In this document: in pieces, positions 12,839 to 20,152 of the stretch
Layout of the letters: each line of letters opens with the position of its first letter
How positions within the stretch are numbered: position 1 is the stretch's first letter
IMG/VR virus record: IMGVR_UViG_3300046003_008510
Coordinates: 1-25,143 of that record
Strand: one strand, 5' to 3'
From: a virus
DNA length: 25,143 nucleotides
Position numbers and translations under genes: made by a program
The notes under the pieces: model-generated
What the model saw: the letters and a program-made list of their open reading frames with translations, nothing else
What the model was told of the DNA's origin: nothing
Database searches by the model: none

Positions 12839-15427
12839 TTACCTCAACAATTCACGCACGGCAGAGCCGTTGCGAGAGAGAACATTGAGAATGGTTTTTT
12901 CTCCGGCGGCGGAATTGAGATAGTCGGCCGCCATGCCGGGGTCAATGACGTTGACGATGCGCACCGATTGCGACGGTGCAGCGGCGGGCGCAGGCGATAC
13001 CGCCGGCACTAAACCACCATCGGCGAAGGCCAGTCGCTGCCCACTCCAACGCGGCATGAACAAGCCACCGTTCAAGGCGTGCAAGAACTCGATGCCGACG
13101 CGGCGCACGGCATCCGCCCGCAGCACATATTCACCAGCAGAGAGCCGCGCCGGGATGGAGTCACTGGTTCCGGTTCCCGGGCCAGTGACATAACCGCCCG
13201 AAGCGAAACCTGCAGATTGAAAGAGGCCGGAGATCAAGCCCCCCAATCCACCACCACCGCCCTTGGTCATGCTGCCAAAGAGTCCCTCGGCGATCTTTTG
13301 CGCCGCGATGCGATTGATGGCCGAGAGCACGGATCGAGCGAAATCCCCAAACGCGTCGGAGGCTGATTTCGCGCCTGATCCGATCTGTTCGAACATCGTC
13401 GTGAAGGCGTTCTCCACATCGCCGTTGATACGGGTGGCCACGTCATCCGCCACGGTCTTGAGACCCGCCACTTCCACCTTGAGCCGGGCCACCCGGTTGA
13501 TGGCTTCCTCCGATCCGGTAGCAGTGGCGAGTGCCTGCATTTTCGGGATCATCCCGTCCACTTCGGTGGCCGTCTGCTGATGCAAGGCCAGCACTTCGCG
13601 CCGCATCTGCGCCTCGGTAATCATCCCGGCATCTTTCTGCACCTGGAGTTCCCGTTCGCGGATGCTCATACGGTCGGTGACGTTCTGATACTGGCGTTCG
13701 AGTTTCGCCAGTTCCGCCATGTCCGCTTCAACGTTGATCAGGCGGGCGACATCGGTAGTGCCGGTGGTGTCGTCCATCCGTTGCAGTTTTTCAATCAGGG
13801 GCTGGTATTCGCGCTCGAGCCGGGTGCGGGTGACGTCGCCACCGGCCCCGCCACGAATTTCGGCCATGCGGTCGCGCACGCGGGCCAATTCGTCTGCCAG
13901 TTCCTTCTCGGCCTTGGCGGCGGCATGCGCGTTGATAATCTCGACTTCGCCGCGCTTCATGTTGAGCACGATGATCTCGCCTTCGAGCTTCTTCACCTCG
14001 GCCTTGGCGCGCAAGCGCTGCGCTTCATCCTTGCCGCCGACCGCCACCGTCGATTGCGCCCTCAGTTCCTGCTGCTTGGCGGCAAGCTCCTGGTCGATGG
14101 CTTGCTGCTCAATTTGTGTCTTGCGTGCGTAGTAGTCGCGCACGGACACCAAGCGGTCGTCGAGGGAACGGTCCAGTGCTGTTTTTTGCAGATCGAGACC
14201 TTCCTTCAGCACTTTGAATTCGGACTCGGCTTGCGCCTTGACCACGGCGAGTTGTGCACCGGTCGTGTCCTTTTCGGTTCCGCCTGTGGCTTTCTTCTCG
14301 CACTTGCCATTGACCCATTGCCCTCCCGACACCACGCAAGCGATCCGCTGCATGTCCTCGGTCGGCTTGCCCGTCGGGGTCTTTTCTTCGGGGCGCTTCG
14401 GACTGGTCAGGTCGTCAAATCGCTTCTTGGCCCCCGCCAGTTCCTGCTCCCACTGGGCGAGATTCTTGCGCAGGGTCGCCATCGCACCCTCGTTGAACTT
14501 GACGTCGAAGGGCATGAACGGCACCGGGGCCTTGCCGGAGTCGACCTTCTGGCGGGCGGAATCGACCAATTCCTGAATGCGTTTGATCTCGTCTCGTGCC
14601 TGCTTGATCTCGGTGCCGTTGAAGATCAGATTACCGACCCCGCCCAAACCGACCCACAACGCCTTCAGCGTTCCGGCCTCGTTGGCTGCCTCGCGCATGG
14701 CGTTGGTGATATTGGTCAGTTCCGGCAGAAAATCGCGGGCCAAAGCGATGCCAAGCGAAGAGCTTGAAGCCTTGAGCACCGTGAGGTTGTCGTTGAACGC
14801 CTCAGCGGAGCGTGCCGTCTCTGTGGTGAGCTTGAGGCCTAGCCGCTCGGCCTCGGCGGTCAGTTGATTGATGCCAGCTGCCCCCTGATTCAGGAACGGG
14901 ATCATGTCCATGCCGCTCTTGCCGAACAGCTTTACCGCGAGCGCCGTTTTGACCGCGCCATCCTCGAGGTTGGCGAAGACATCGGCCATCTGGAGCAGCA
15001 CGGCTTCGGTGGACTTCATGCTGCCATCGGCGTTCTTGACGGAAATTCCCAGGGCATCGAACACCTGCGCCCCGTCGCCGATGCCTGTATTGGCCTCGGC
15101 GATGTTCTGTGACAGCCCCTTGATCCCTTTCTGCAAAGTCTCCAGGCTCACATCCGATAGCTGCGCGGCGAAGTGCAAGGTCGATAAGGCCTCGACCGAG
15201 ATGCCAATCTTCTGCGACAACTTGTTCAGCTGATCGGCCGCATCGATGGCGTTCTTGATCATGGCAGCGAAGCCGGCCACAGACAGCGAAACGCCCAGGC
15301 CCGCCAGGAGTCCTTTGACCCGGTTCGATTCATTCCCAAGCTTGGCGAGATTGCCACGAATTGAGTCGAAGGCCGAGCGGGTCTGGTCGACGGCGGTAAT
15401 CAGCAGTTGGGCACGATCCTGAGTCAC
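12839..15427 (-). CDS. tail tape measure protein
   Basis: An 862-aa protein starting at GTG, 16 bases after the upstream gene. It shows the usual order: an amphipathic start (RAQLLITAVDQTRSAFDSI), a hydrophobic patch (about residues 42-62), the conserved tape-measure unit with LNKLSQKIGISVEALSTLHF and KLFGKSGMDMIPFLNQG, long charged coiled-coil regions from about 270 to 650, a Gly-rich hydrophobic stretch (MTKGGGGGLGGLISGLF), and a C-terminal ASGGYVTGPGTGTSDSIPARLSAGEYV. It sets tail length and is threaded inside the tube with help from the G/GT chaperones encoded upstream. A CVVSGGQWVNGKC module (Cys364 and Cys376) interrupts the charged region; see findings. Non-contractile siphovirus tail is indicated. 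Confidence 0.95.
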   Translation of the reverse strand: MTQDRAQLLITAVDQTRSAFDSIRGNLAKLGNESNRVKGLLAGLGVSLSVAGFAAMIKNAIDAADQLNKLSQKIGISVEALSTLHFAAQLSDVSLETLQKGIKGLSQNIAEANTGIGDGAQVFDALGISVKNADGSMKSTEAVLLQMADVFANLEDGAVKTALAVKLFGKSGMDMIPFLNQGAAGINQLTAEAERLGLKLTTETARSAEAFNDNLTVLKASSSSLGIALARDFLPELTNITNAMREAANEAGTLKALWVGLGGVGNLIFNGTEIKQARDEIKRIQELVDSARQKVDSGKAPVPFMPFDVKFNEGAMATLRKNLAQWEQELAGAKKRFDDLTSPKRPEEKTPTGKPTEDMQRIACVVSGGQWVNGKCEKKATGGTEKDTTGAQLAVVKAQAESEFKVLKEGLDLQKTALDRSLDDRLVSVRDYYARKTQIEQQAIDQELAAKQQELRAQSTVAVGGKDEAQRLRAKAEVKKLEGEIIVLNMKRGEVEIINAHAAAKAEKELADELARVRDRMAEIRGGAGGDVTRTRLEREYQPLIEKLQRMDDTTGTTDVARLINVEADMAELAKLERQYQNVTDRMSIRERELQVQKDAGMITEAQMRREVLALHQQTATEVDGMIPKMQALATATGSEEAINRVARLKVEVAGLKTVADDVATRINGDVENAFTTMFEQIGSGAKSASDAFGDFARSVLSAINRIAAQKIAEGLFGSMTKGGGGGLGGLISGLFQSAGFASGGYVTGPGTGTSDSIPARLSAGEYVLRADAVRRVGIEFLHALNGGLFMPRWSGQRLAFADGGLVPAVSPAPAAAPSQSVRIVNVIDPGMAADYLNSAAGEKTILNVLSRNGSAVRELLR

Positions 15428-15443
15428 GACGGGTTCATCTCTC

Positions 15444-16094
15444 TCAAATCTTGTTCAGTTGCTTCTCAATGGCACGGGCCAGGACGGGCAACTGGCCGCG
15501 CACCGTGCCTTCCAGATCGAAGCGACGCTTCATGGTTATGTTCGGTACCAGCACGGCAATGGGAATCTCCGTGCCGCGCTTGATCGACTTCGTGCCAGTG
15601 CGGCTCCGTTCCGCGCGCTTGAACCGGCTCAGGGCCGAGGCGTTCTCACGGAGGTTTTCTGCCATCAGAATGGCTTGGCCGTTTTTACGGATGAAATACG
15701 CGTTACCCGAGCGAATCAGCGTATCGATGACCCGCTTGAAAGCTCGACGACCGATGCGGCGACCTTCCTCGGTCAATGGAATCAGCATCCGGCCAGAAAG
15801 GGTTCCGCCCCGGACATGGATACCCAGCCAGGGAATCTTCGAGCCGATGAGAACCGCCGGCAATTTGTCGGGGTTGCGGTCATAGACCCTGGCCCGCAAC
15901 GAATTCACGAAGGCTGCTTTCTTCACCGTGAAATCCGACTTCATTTTGCTGCGCACGAGATCGGCCACCGATTTGCCGCCGGCCTGCATGCCCGTGGCCA
16001 CAGCCTTGTGAATGGCGGCCTGCTTTTGTCGCGTCCAGGCCTCGAGCGTGGATTTGTCGAGCAGGCCGGAAGTGGTCAGGGAAATCTTAAGCAT
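15444..16094 (-). CDS. DUF6441-like phage tail protein
   Basis: A basic 216-aa protein. I choose the ATG at 16094 (a TTG precedes it at 16097); the start overlaps the end of the T frame by 8 bases. It has KSVADLVRSKMKSDF, NSLRARVYDRNPD, LPAVLIGSKIPWLGIHVRGG and LIPLTEEGRRIGR. This order matches a family of minor tail or tail-completion proteins (DUF6441, from memory), which resemble HK97 gp10/lambda gpZ-type proteins in size and charge. Its unusual position after the chaperones and directly before the tape measure argues for a tail tip or tape-measure-associated role rather than a connector role. Confidence 0.68.
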   Translation of the reverse strand: MLKISLTTSGLLDKSTLEAWTRQKQAAIHKAVATGMQAGGKSVADLVRSKMKSDFTVKKAAFVNSLRARVYDRNPDKLPAVLIGSKIPWLGIHVRGGTLSGRMLIPLTEEGRRIGRRAFKRVIDTLIRSGNAYFIRKNGQAILMAENLRENASALSRFKRAERSRTGTKSIKRGTEIPIAVLVPNITMKRRFDLEGTVRGQLPVLARAIEKQLNKI

Positions 16095-16365
16095 CAAGGC
16101 GCCTCATGAACTTCTTGATGGCATCACTGCTGCCTTGTGCACCAACGCTCACGACCGACAACAGATTCGCTAGTCGCCGCGACTCCTGGCGATCGATCGC
16201 AGCGATGAAAGCATCGACCTGCGCCAGTGTGTAATTCAGAATGCTGGCGTAGGCATGCCCGGCATCGATCAAGCGCTGGAGGGCATCGCTCCAGGAATCC
16301 GGGCTCCCAGGCCTTGGCTTACCCGCGTCGCCGCCTCGGTCAGGCTCGGCAGCACGCGCTGGATA
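16087..16365 (-). CDS. T part of the tail assembly chaperone, made by -1 frameshift (gpGT-like)
   Basis: This frame has no ATG or GTG start; it opens directly after a TGA that ends exactly at the slippery run and stays open for 92 codons. A TTG at 16272 (TTGA overlap with the G stop) is the only conventional start option, but the residues upstream (SPDSWSDALQRLIDAGHAY) look like part of the same folded protein as the ILNYTLAQVDAFIAAIDR that follows. I therefore read it as the extension of the G product by slippage at 16365-16371, giving a fusion of about 194 aa. In lambda the T domain of gpGT recruits tail tube subunits to the tape measure. Small size and a basic C-terminus (KKFMRRLDA) fit. 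Confidence 0.75.
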   Translation of the reverse strand, partial: YPARAAEPDRGGDAGKPRPGSPDSWSDALQRLIDAGHAYASILNYTLAQVDAFIAAIDRQESRRLANLLSVVSVGAQGSSDAIKKFMRRLDA

Positions 16366-16670
16366 AAAAAATCAGCATTCACCTCGAATACCGCTTCAGC
16401 CAAACGTACTGCATCGTCGAGTGCCAGATTCGTCACCCACTCGGGCGGGCGACGACTGGCGATTGCGACCGCGTCGATTACCGCCTCACCATGCTCGGCC
16501 AGGAGCGCCAGCCAGTCGGGAGACGCCGACAGGCTGGCTGCCACTGGTTGCACGGCGCGAGCGAAGGCCGGCACATCGCCGACCTTGAGCGGCGTGAGAT
16601 CGAGGCGTTCGCCGCCGATGACGAGCGTCACCGGCACCGGCGGCAGCGCAGCAAAAGTGTCGCCTCCCAT
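16269..16670 (-). CDS. tail assembly chaperone, gpG-like
   Basis: A 133-aa protein between the tail tube and tape measure, the position of lambda gpG. The ATG at 16670 overlaps the tail tube stop as TGATG; a GTG just before it is an alternative. It has a beta-like start (PVTLVIGGERLDLTPLKVGDVPAF), a helical middle (WLALLAEHGEAVIDAVAIAS) and NLALDDAVRLAEAVFEVNADFF leading into the T7 slippery run. Most ribosomes should finish at 16269 with a low-complexity tail (GARIPGAMPSSA); a minority should shift to the T frame. It binds the tape measure protein during tail assembly. Confidence 0.82.
   Translation of the reverse strand: MGGDTFAALPPVPVTLVIGGERLDLTPLKVGDVPAFARAVQPVAASLSASPDWLALLAEHGEAVIDAVAIASRRPPEWVTNLALDDAVRLAEAVFEVNADFFIQRVLPSLTEAATRVSQGLGARIPGAMPSSA
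16325..16371 (-). promoter_or_regulatory. -1 programmed ribosomal frameshift signal
   Basis: Read on the - strand, the zero frame is GAT TTT TTT ATC, which supplies the heptamer T TTT TTT (16371 to 16365). After a 7-base spacer (16364-16358) a stem-loop can form: GCGT (16357-16354) with ACGC (16328-16325), GCCG (16350-16347) with CGGC (16333-16330), and CCT (16344-16342) with AGG (16336-16334), closing a 5-base loop, with small internal bulges. Heptamer, spacer length, stem and an immediately upstream TGA in the -1 frame together match the standard design used for tail chaperone G/GT genes. Confidence 0.8.
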
Positions 16671-17404
16671 CACAACAACACGATGCGGCCAAACTGACCC
16701 AGCGCACCGGCGGCCGCCTTGGTGAGATCTGCCAACACTTGACCCGACAATTCGAACTTCATTAATTCCGTGCCGATCACCGACAAGTCCTTGGTCGGAT
16801 TGATGGCCACCCGATAGAGGTCGATCACGACTTCCTTGTTAGCGTCCGCCGTGTTCAGACCCTCGAAGCGCACCCAGCGCTCGGGCAGTGGCTGCGTGAA
16901 CATCGCCGTGACGTTGGCCGCGCCGTAGCTGTAACTGGCGACGATGGCACCCGTGACGCCGGTGATGTCGTTAAACATGATCGAGCCGTGCTTGGCGTTG
17001 ACCGTGTATTTTTCTGCCGCCACGGTCGCCGCCCCCGCCTTGATCACCACGGTGGAGACGTTTTGCTTGCCCAGCAGATAGAGCTTGCCGAGTTCGGCGG
17101 TGGCAATAACGGGCTCGTCGGTAACAGTGCCGGTAGTCACAACGGTGGTGGAACCGTAAAGCGCGAGTTCCAGATTCGACTGAATCAGTTCTTCCAGCGT
17201 GCAGGCAAACTCGCCCTTCTTGGTCTTGATGAGTTGCAGGTCGGTTAGTCGCTGGCCGGATTGGGATTCCTGATGCTCCAGGGTTTCGACCGACAGCGAA
17301 ACCTTGAGGTCGGGGACGTTACCGACGAAGGTGAGCCCTTGCGGATTACCGTTGATGTCACGCGAACCGATGAAGACGCGTCCTTGTCCAGAAAAATAGC
17401 TCAT
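16670..17404 (-). CDS. major tail tube protein (gpV-like)
   Basis: A 244-aa protein forming the tail tube. It begins SYFSGQGRVFIGSRDINGNP and continues with GNVPDLKVSLSVETLEHQESQSGQR, the usual opening of siphovirus tube subunits, followed by alternating beta-strand sequences (KGEFACTLEELIQSNLELALYG) and FTQPLPERWVRFEGLNTAD. The C-terminal part ends with DLTKAAAGALGQFGRIVLL. Size is close to lambda gpV. It lies directly before the chaperone pair and shares a TGATG junction with it. A separate C-terminal Ig-like domain is not evident. Confidence 0.88.
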   Translation of the reverse strand: MSYFSGQGRVFIGSRDINGNPQGLTFVGNVPDLKVSLSVETLEHQESQSGQRLTDLQLIKTKKGEFACTLEELIQSNLELALYGSTTVVTTGTVTDEPVIATAELGKLYLLGKQNVSTVVIKAGAATVAAEKYTVNAKHGSIMFNDITGVTGAIVASYSYGAANVTAMFTQPLPERWVRFEGLNTADANKEVVIDLYRVAINPTKDLSVIGTELMKFELSGQVLADLTKAAAGALGQFGRIVLL

Positions 17405-17410
17405 GAGGTG

Positions 17411-17611
17411 TTACTCCTTGTGTGAGGTGAGTGGAGAGACTGGGGTTGCTTCGTTGTGACGGGATCGTCGTGGCTCTGCTGCCGTGGCGGCCTGGCCAAC
17501 GCCGTACTCGATGAGCCAATTCGCCGTGCTGCCATCGACATCGATGACGGCACCTGCGCCATGCTCGACGCCGGCATGGGTGTGGATCTTGAGAAGTTCG
17601 ATTTGCGGCAT
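17411..17611 (-). CDS. small DUF7210-like phage protein
   Basis: A 66-aa protein. The frame is open to 17752, but I choose the ATG at 17611 because it has an AAAGGA ribosome site and sits 4 bases after the previous stop; the upstream extension is Trp/Pro/Thr-rich shadow sequence. The product starts PQIELLKIHTHAGVEHGAG, then AVIDVDGSTANWLIEYGVG, a pattern seen in short phage proteins of this position (DUF7210, from memory), followed by a charged low-complexity tail. Function is unknown; it is probably a small virion or connector accessory. Confidence 0.72.
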   Translation of the reverse strand: MPQIELLKIHTHAGVEHGAGAVIDVDGSTANWLIEYGVGQAATAAEPRRSRHNEATPVSPLTSHKE

Positions 17612-17615
17612 GGAC

Positions 17616-18053
17616 TTATCCTTTCTGGGTGAGGTCGTGGGCAAATGTGCGGTAGGTGATGCGGTAGCGGGATGGCAGTGCCGCCACATCCATGTCGGCG
17701 TCGTCTTGCTGCCAGTCGGTGTCGGTTTCTTCCATCCCCAGCGCCAGGCCACCGAGCGTCACGTCGGCCAGTAACGCCGCGTGTGCGGCGGTCATCAGGC
17801 GATCGGCCATGGGCTCGGGGATTTCCGTCGCCGTTCCAACCGCCAGCGCCACGATGCGAATCACGAGTTCTCGCTCCGTGCGATCGTTGACGCGACGCAC
17901 TGCTTCGGAGTCGGGAAACACAAGCAGCGTGGGCAGTTGTGCCCGATCAGTCGGCACCGTGGGTTGGCGACGGATCGTCGCTCCCTGTGCCGAGGCAACG
18001 AGCGTGAGCCTCGCCACCACGGTTTGAATGATCTGTTCGCGGATGCTCTGCAT
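17616..18053 (-). CDS. tail terminator-like protein (gpU position)
   Basis: A 145-aa protein between the head-tail joining gene and the tube gene. The ATG at 18053 overlaps the previous stop as TGATG; a GTG lies one codon before. It begins MQSIREQIIQTVVARL and has LPTLLVFPDSEAV, ERELVIRIVALAV, DRLMTAAHAALLADVTLGGLA and SRYRITYRTFAHD. The helix followed by alternating strands and the closing Y-rich strand fit tail terminator proteins of the gpU type, which cap the tube and join it to the head. Sequence similarity to lambda gpU itself is low by eye, so order supplies much of the support. Confidence 0.75.
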   Translation of the reverse strand: MQSIREQIIQTVVARLTLVASAQGATIRRQPTVPTDRAQLPTLLVFPDSEAVRRVNDRTERELVIRIVALAVGTATEIPEPMADRLMTAAHAALLADVTLGGLALGMEETDTDWQQDDADMDVAALPSRYRITYRTFAHDLTQKG

Positions 18054-18343
18054 CACAACCTCGACAAGGTCGCCACCGACTCGGAACCATCCCGGATCTG
18101 CCGCACTTCGCGCACCCGGTAGGATTGGCCTGCAATTTCCACTGCATCGCCCTGGCTCAGCGTCAGACGCTCGCTCGGGTACTCGATCTGGTAGTCACGC
18201 GAGAGCGCCAGGCCATCGAGTACGCTGTCATCCGGCGCACGAAACGCCGCCTGCACCGTGACAGCTGCTGCCCCCGTTCCCACCTTGACGGTGGTCAGCA
18301 GTCCGCAGCGCGCGGCAGCGTCGTACAGATCAGCGACGTTCAT
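18053..18343 (-). CDS. head-tail joining protein (gpFII-like)
   Basis: A 96-aa protein. The frame extends to 18391, but the ATG at 18343 lies just after the capsid stop and gives the expected start MNVADLYDAAARCGLLTTV. The remainder, VTVQAAFRAPDDSVLDGLALSRDYQIEYPS and GDAVEIAGQSYRVREVRQIRDG, is the beta-barrel pattern of head-tail joining or neck proteins (FII/adaptor type). It would bind the portal ring and recruit the finished tail. A gene between this and the capsid equivalent to lambda FI is missing. Confidence 0.8.
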   Translation of the reverse strand: MNVADLYDAAARCGLLTTVKVGTGAAAVTVQAAFRAPDDSVLDGLALSRDYQIEYPSERLTLSQGDAVEIAGQSYRVREVRQIRDGSESVATLSRL

Positions 18344-18348
18344 TGGCG

Positions 18349-19353
18349 TCAGGCCGCTGTGAGTTTCACCAGCACACCCGGGCGATGGCACATCGGCAGC
18401 GGATTCGCTTGGGTATGCAGATCGGTGCCGCGATCAAACTTGCGGGGTTCCTGCTTGGCGTACAGCGGCTGGCCCAGTGTGTTCGCGGTTTCGTTGAAAT
18501 CAGCCGGCGCAAAGTAGGTGCTGAAAGTGTCCACCGTGCCGATCGGGAAGCAATGTGCTTCACCCGCCGCGATGAAGCGACGCGTCGCACCCGTGGCATC
18601 GGTAGCCTGGCCGCGATACTCCTCGAAGGTCACGCCACCGAAGGTAAAACCGGCACGCATGTCGTTGATCAGCACGGCACCTTGCTGCCAGTACGTGTAA
18701 GCGTCCTTCACCTTGGCGTGGTCGGTCAGGGCATCGAAGAACTCCGGCGAGCACAGGCAGTGGATGCCGGTCATGAACTCACCCTTAAGGTTGTCCTCGA
18801 GGTGGCGCAGCACATCGGCACACTTCTTCTTGACGTTGGTGCCGGCGACGGCGAGTTCGAAATTGACGGTGGCCGGGGTGATGCCAAACTCGTCGTAGAG
18901 GTCGTAGATCACCGAGCCATCGGCATCCAGAATGACGCCCTTGAGTGCGCCCATGCGCAGGTGCTCCAGGGTGATCGAATGCTTGTTGCGCATGGTCTCC
19001 AGATGCCGCGCCATGACACCGGCCACGGACTCCATCTCGGTTTCCGAGCCAAAGGCACGGATGCCCTGAACTTCCTCGGGCAACACCACATCGTCGTGCG
19101 GGATGTGGGGAATGACGAAGGATCGCACGGTGCGCTTGCCACGTGCGCCAACCGTGCCGGGCGACCCTGGCGGCATCGAGGGCAGCAGGTTGAGCACCCC
19201 GTTTTGCTCTTCGACGATGACCTGCCGGGTACGCACGGGTTTGGCCGGAAACAGATTGAGTGCTTCCATGCGACCGTAGCGGTTGGGAATGATATTGATG
19301 GCCGACGTGAGTGCCGCCATCGAGAAAGCCGGGGTGTTGAACACATTGTTCAT
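18349..19353 (-). CDS. major capsid protein, lambda gpE family
   Basis: A 334-aa capsid subunit, close to the 341 aa of lambda gpE. The frame is open further upstream, but the ATG at 19353 follows an AAGGAA ribosome site and gives MNNVFNTPAFSMAALTSAIN, typical for the family. Further signs are NRYGRMEALNLFPAKPVRTRQVIVEE, LLPSMPPGSPGT, RSFVIPHIPHDDVVLPEEVQG and near the end KQEPRKFDRGTDLHTQANPLP, the conserved E-family finish. It lies immediately after the decoration protein gene, as in lambda. HK97-type fold is expected from the family. Confidence 0.94.
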   Translation of the reverse strand: MNNVFNTPAFSMAALTSAINIIPNRYGRMEALNLFPAKPVRTRQVIVEEQNGVLNLLPSMPPGSPGTVGARGKRTVRSFVIPHIPHDDVVLPEEVQGIRAFGSETEMESVAGVMARHLETMRNKHSITLEHLRMGALKGVILDADGSVIYDLYDEFGITPATVNFELAVAGTNVKKKCADVLRHLEDNLKGEFMTGIHCLCSPEFFDALTDHAKVKDAYTYWQQGAVLINDMRAGFTFGGVTFEEYRGQATDATGATRRFIAAGEAHCFPIGTVDTFSTYFAPADFNETANTLGQPLYAKQEPRKFDRGTDLHTQANPLPMCHRPGVLVKLTAA

Positions 19354-19366
19354 GGTGATGAGTTCC

Positions 19367-19759
19367 TTAAGCGGATTGACGGATGAGGATGCCGCGCGCT
19401 TCGAGGGTGGCAATGGCTGCCACCTTTTGCTCTGCGGTAATGCCGACAGGCCAGACCACCGCGTGCGATGCAACGATGGCATGTCGAGCGAGTAGCAAAG
19501 CGTCGTCGCGTTGGATCAAGGAGGCGTCGACCGCGCCCAGCAGAATGCCGGCGACGTCTTCGGTGCCATCAGTGGCGACCGGATCAAAGCGCTTCAGCTT
19601 GCCGGTCGCCGTGACGCGGCCAACGACCGCACCAAGTTCCAGGTTCTGTCCTGAGGCGACCGTGACCTGCTCGCGGGAGTAATTGAGGCGGCCTTCTTCG
19701 TACTTGAGGAGATCGCCGAGATTGACGGGTTCGCGTAGTGGCGTAAATTGGGCGTTCAT
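19367..19759 (-). CDS. head decoration protein (gpD-like)
   Basis: A 130-aa protein between protease/scaffold and major capsid genes, matching lambda gpD order and size (110 aa). It shows LNYSREQVTVASGQNLELGAVVGRVT, then FDPVATDGTEDVAGILLGAVDA and ARHAIVASHAVVWPVG, the signature of the HDPD family. It would trimerise on the capsid surface at 3-fold sites and stabilise it after DNA packaging. It starts 3 bases after the protease stop. Confidence 0.9.
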   Translation of the reverse strand: MNAQFTPLREPVNLGDLLKYEEGRLNYSREQVTVASGQNLELGAVVGRVTATGKLKRFDPVATDGTEDVAGILLGAVDASLIQRDDALLLARHAIVASHAVVWPVGITAEQKVAAIATLEARGILIRQSA

Positions 19760-19762
19760 GGA

Positions 19763-20152
19763 TCAGTCCTTTCCAGTGAGTTTCTTGACGGCTTTCATGA
19801 GCAGGTTTTGCTCGGGCGATGCCGCCTTGGTAGCTGCATCGGGATGGATCACCGAAATGATCTCGGCGCTCTCGGCACGCAAGGCCAGCAAGACCCGTCG
19901 CACTTGAGATTCGCTGGCGCCTTCGGCAAGGAAGGTCGCAATGCGCTGCGGCTGACCAGCCAATTGGCAGAGTTCCGCGATCGCCAGAGCGTCAGCGCGA
20001 GCCGCTTGAGTCGCTTTTTTGACGGCATCGTCGACAACGTCGTCGGTCGTCGCCGTGGTGGACGACTCGGCCGGGGATTCGGCAGGCGATTGCGTTGGGG
20101 GCAGTGTCGGTGCTTCGGGTGCAACGGGAACGTCGGGTGTTTCGAGCTTCAT
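19763..20152 (-). CDS. nested scaffold protein (Nu3-like) from an internal start
   Basis: An in-frame ATG at codon 297 of the protease gene would give a 129-aa acidic, helical protein ending in the same residues (KAVKKLTGKD). It is preceded by AGGAG with a 6-base spacer, a better ribosome site than most in the window. In lambda, the scaffold Nu3 is made in this way from within gene C. The product starts MKLETPDVPVAPEAP and carries a Pro-rich section then a charged helical C-terminus (RADALAIAELCQLAG), as expected for an internal scaffold. Confidence 0.78.
   Translation of the reverse strand: MKLETPDVPVAPEAPTLPPTQSPAESPAESSTTATTDDVVDDAVKKATQAARADALAIAELCQLAGQPQRIATFLAEGASESQVRRVLLALRAESAEIISVIHPDAATKAASPEQNLLMKAVKKLTGKD

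Noticed and set aside
13580-14767. 395-aa open frame on the + strand opposite the tape measure
   Set aside because: It runs antisense to a strongly supported tape measure gene; the composition (Leu/Gly/His-rich, no domain) is that of a high-GC shadow frame.
16087-16272. Independent 61-aa gene starting at TTG
   Set aside because: The protein-like sequence continues upstream of the TTG to the T7 slippery run, so the frameshift extension explains it better.
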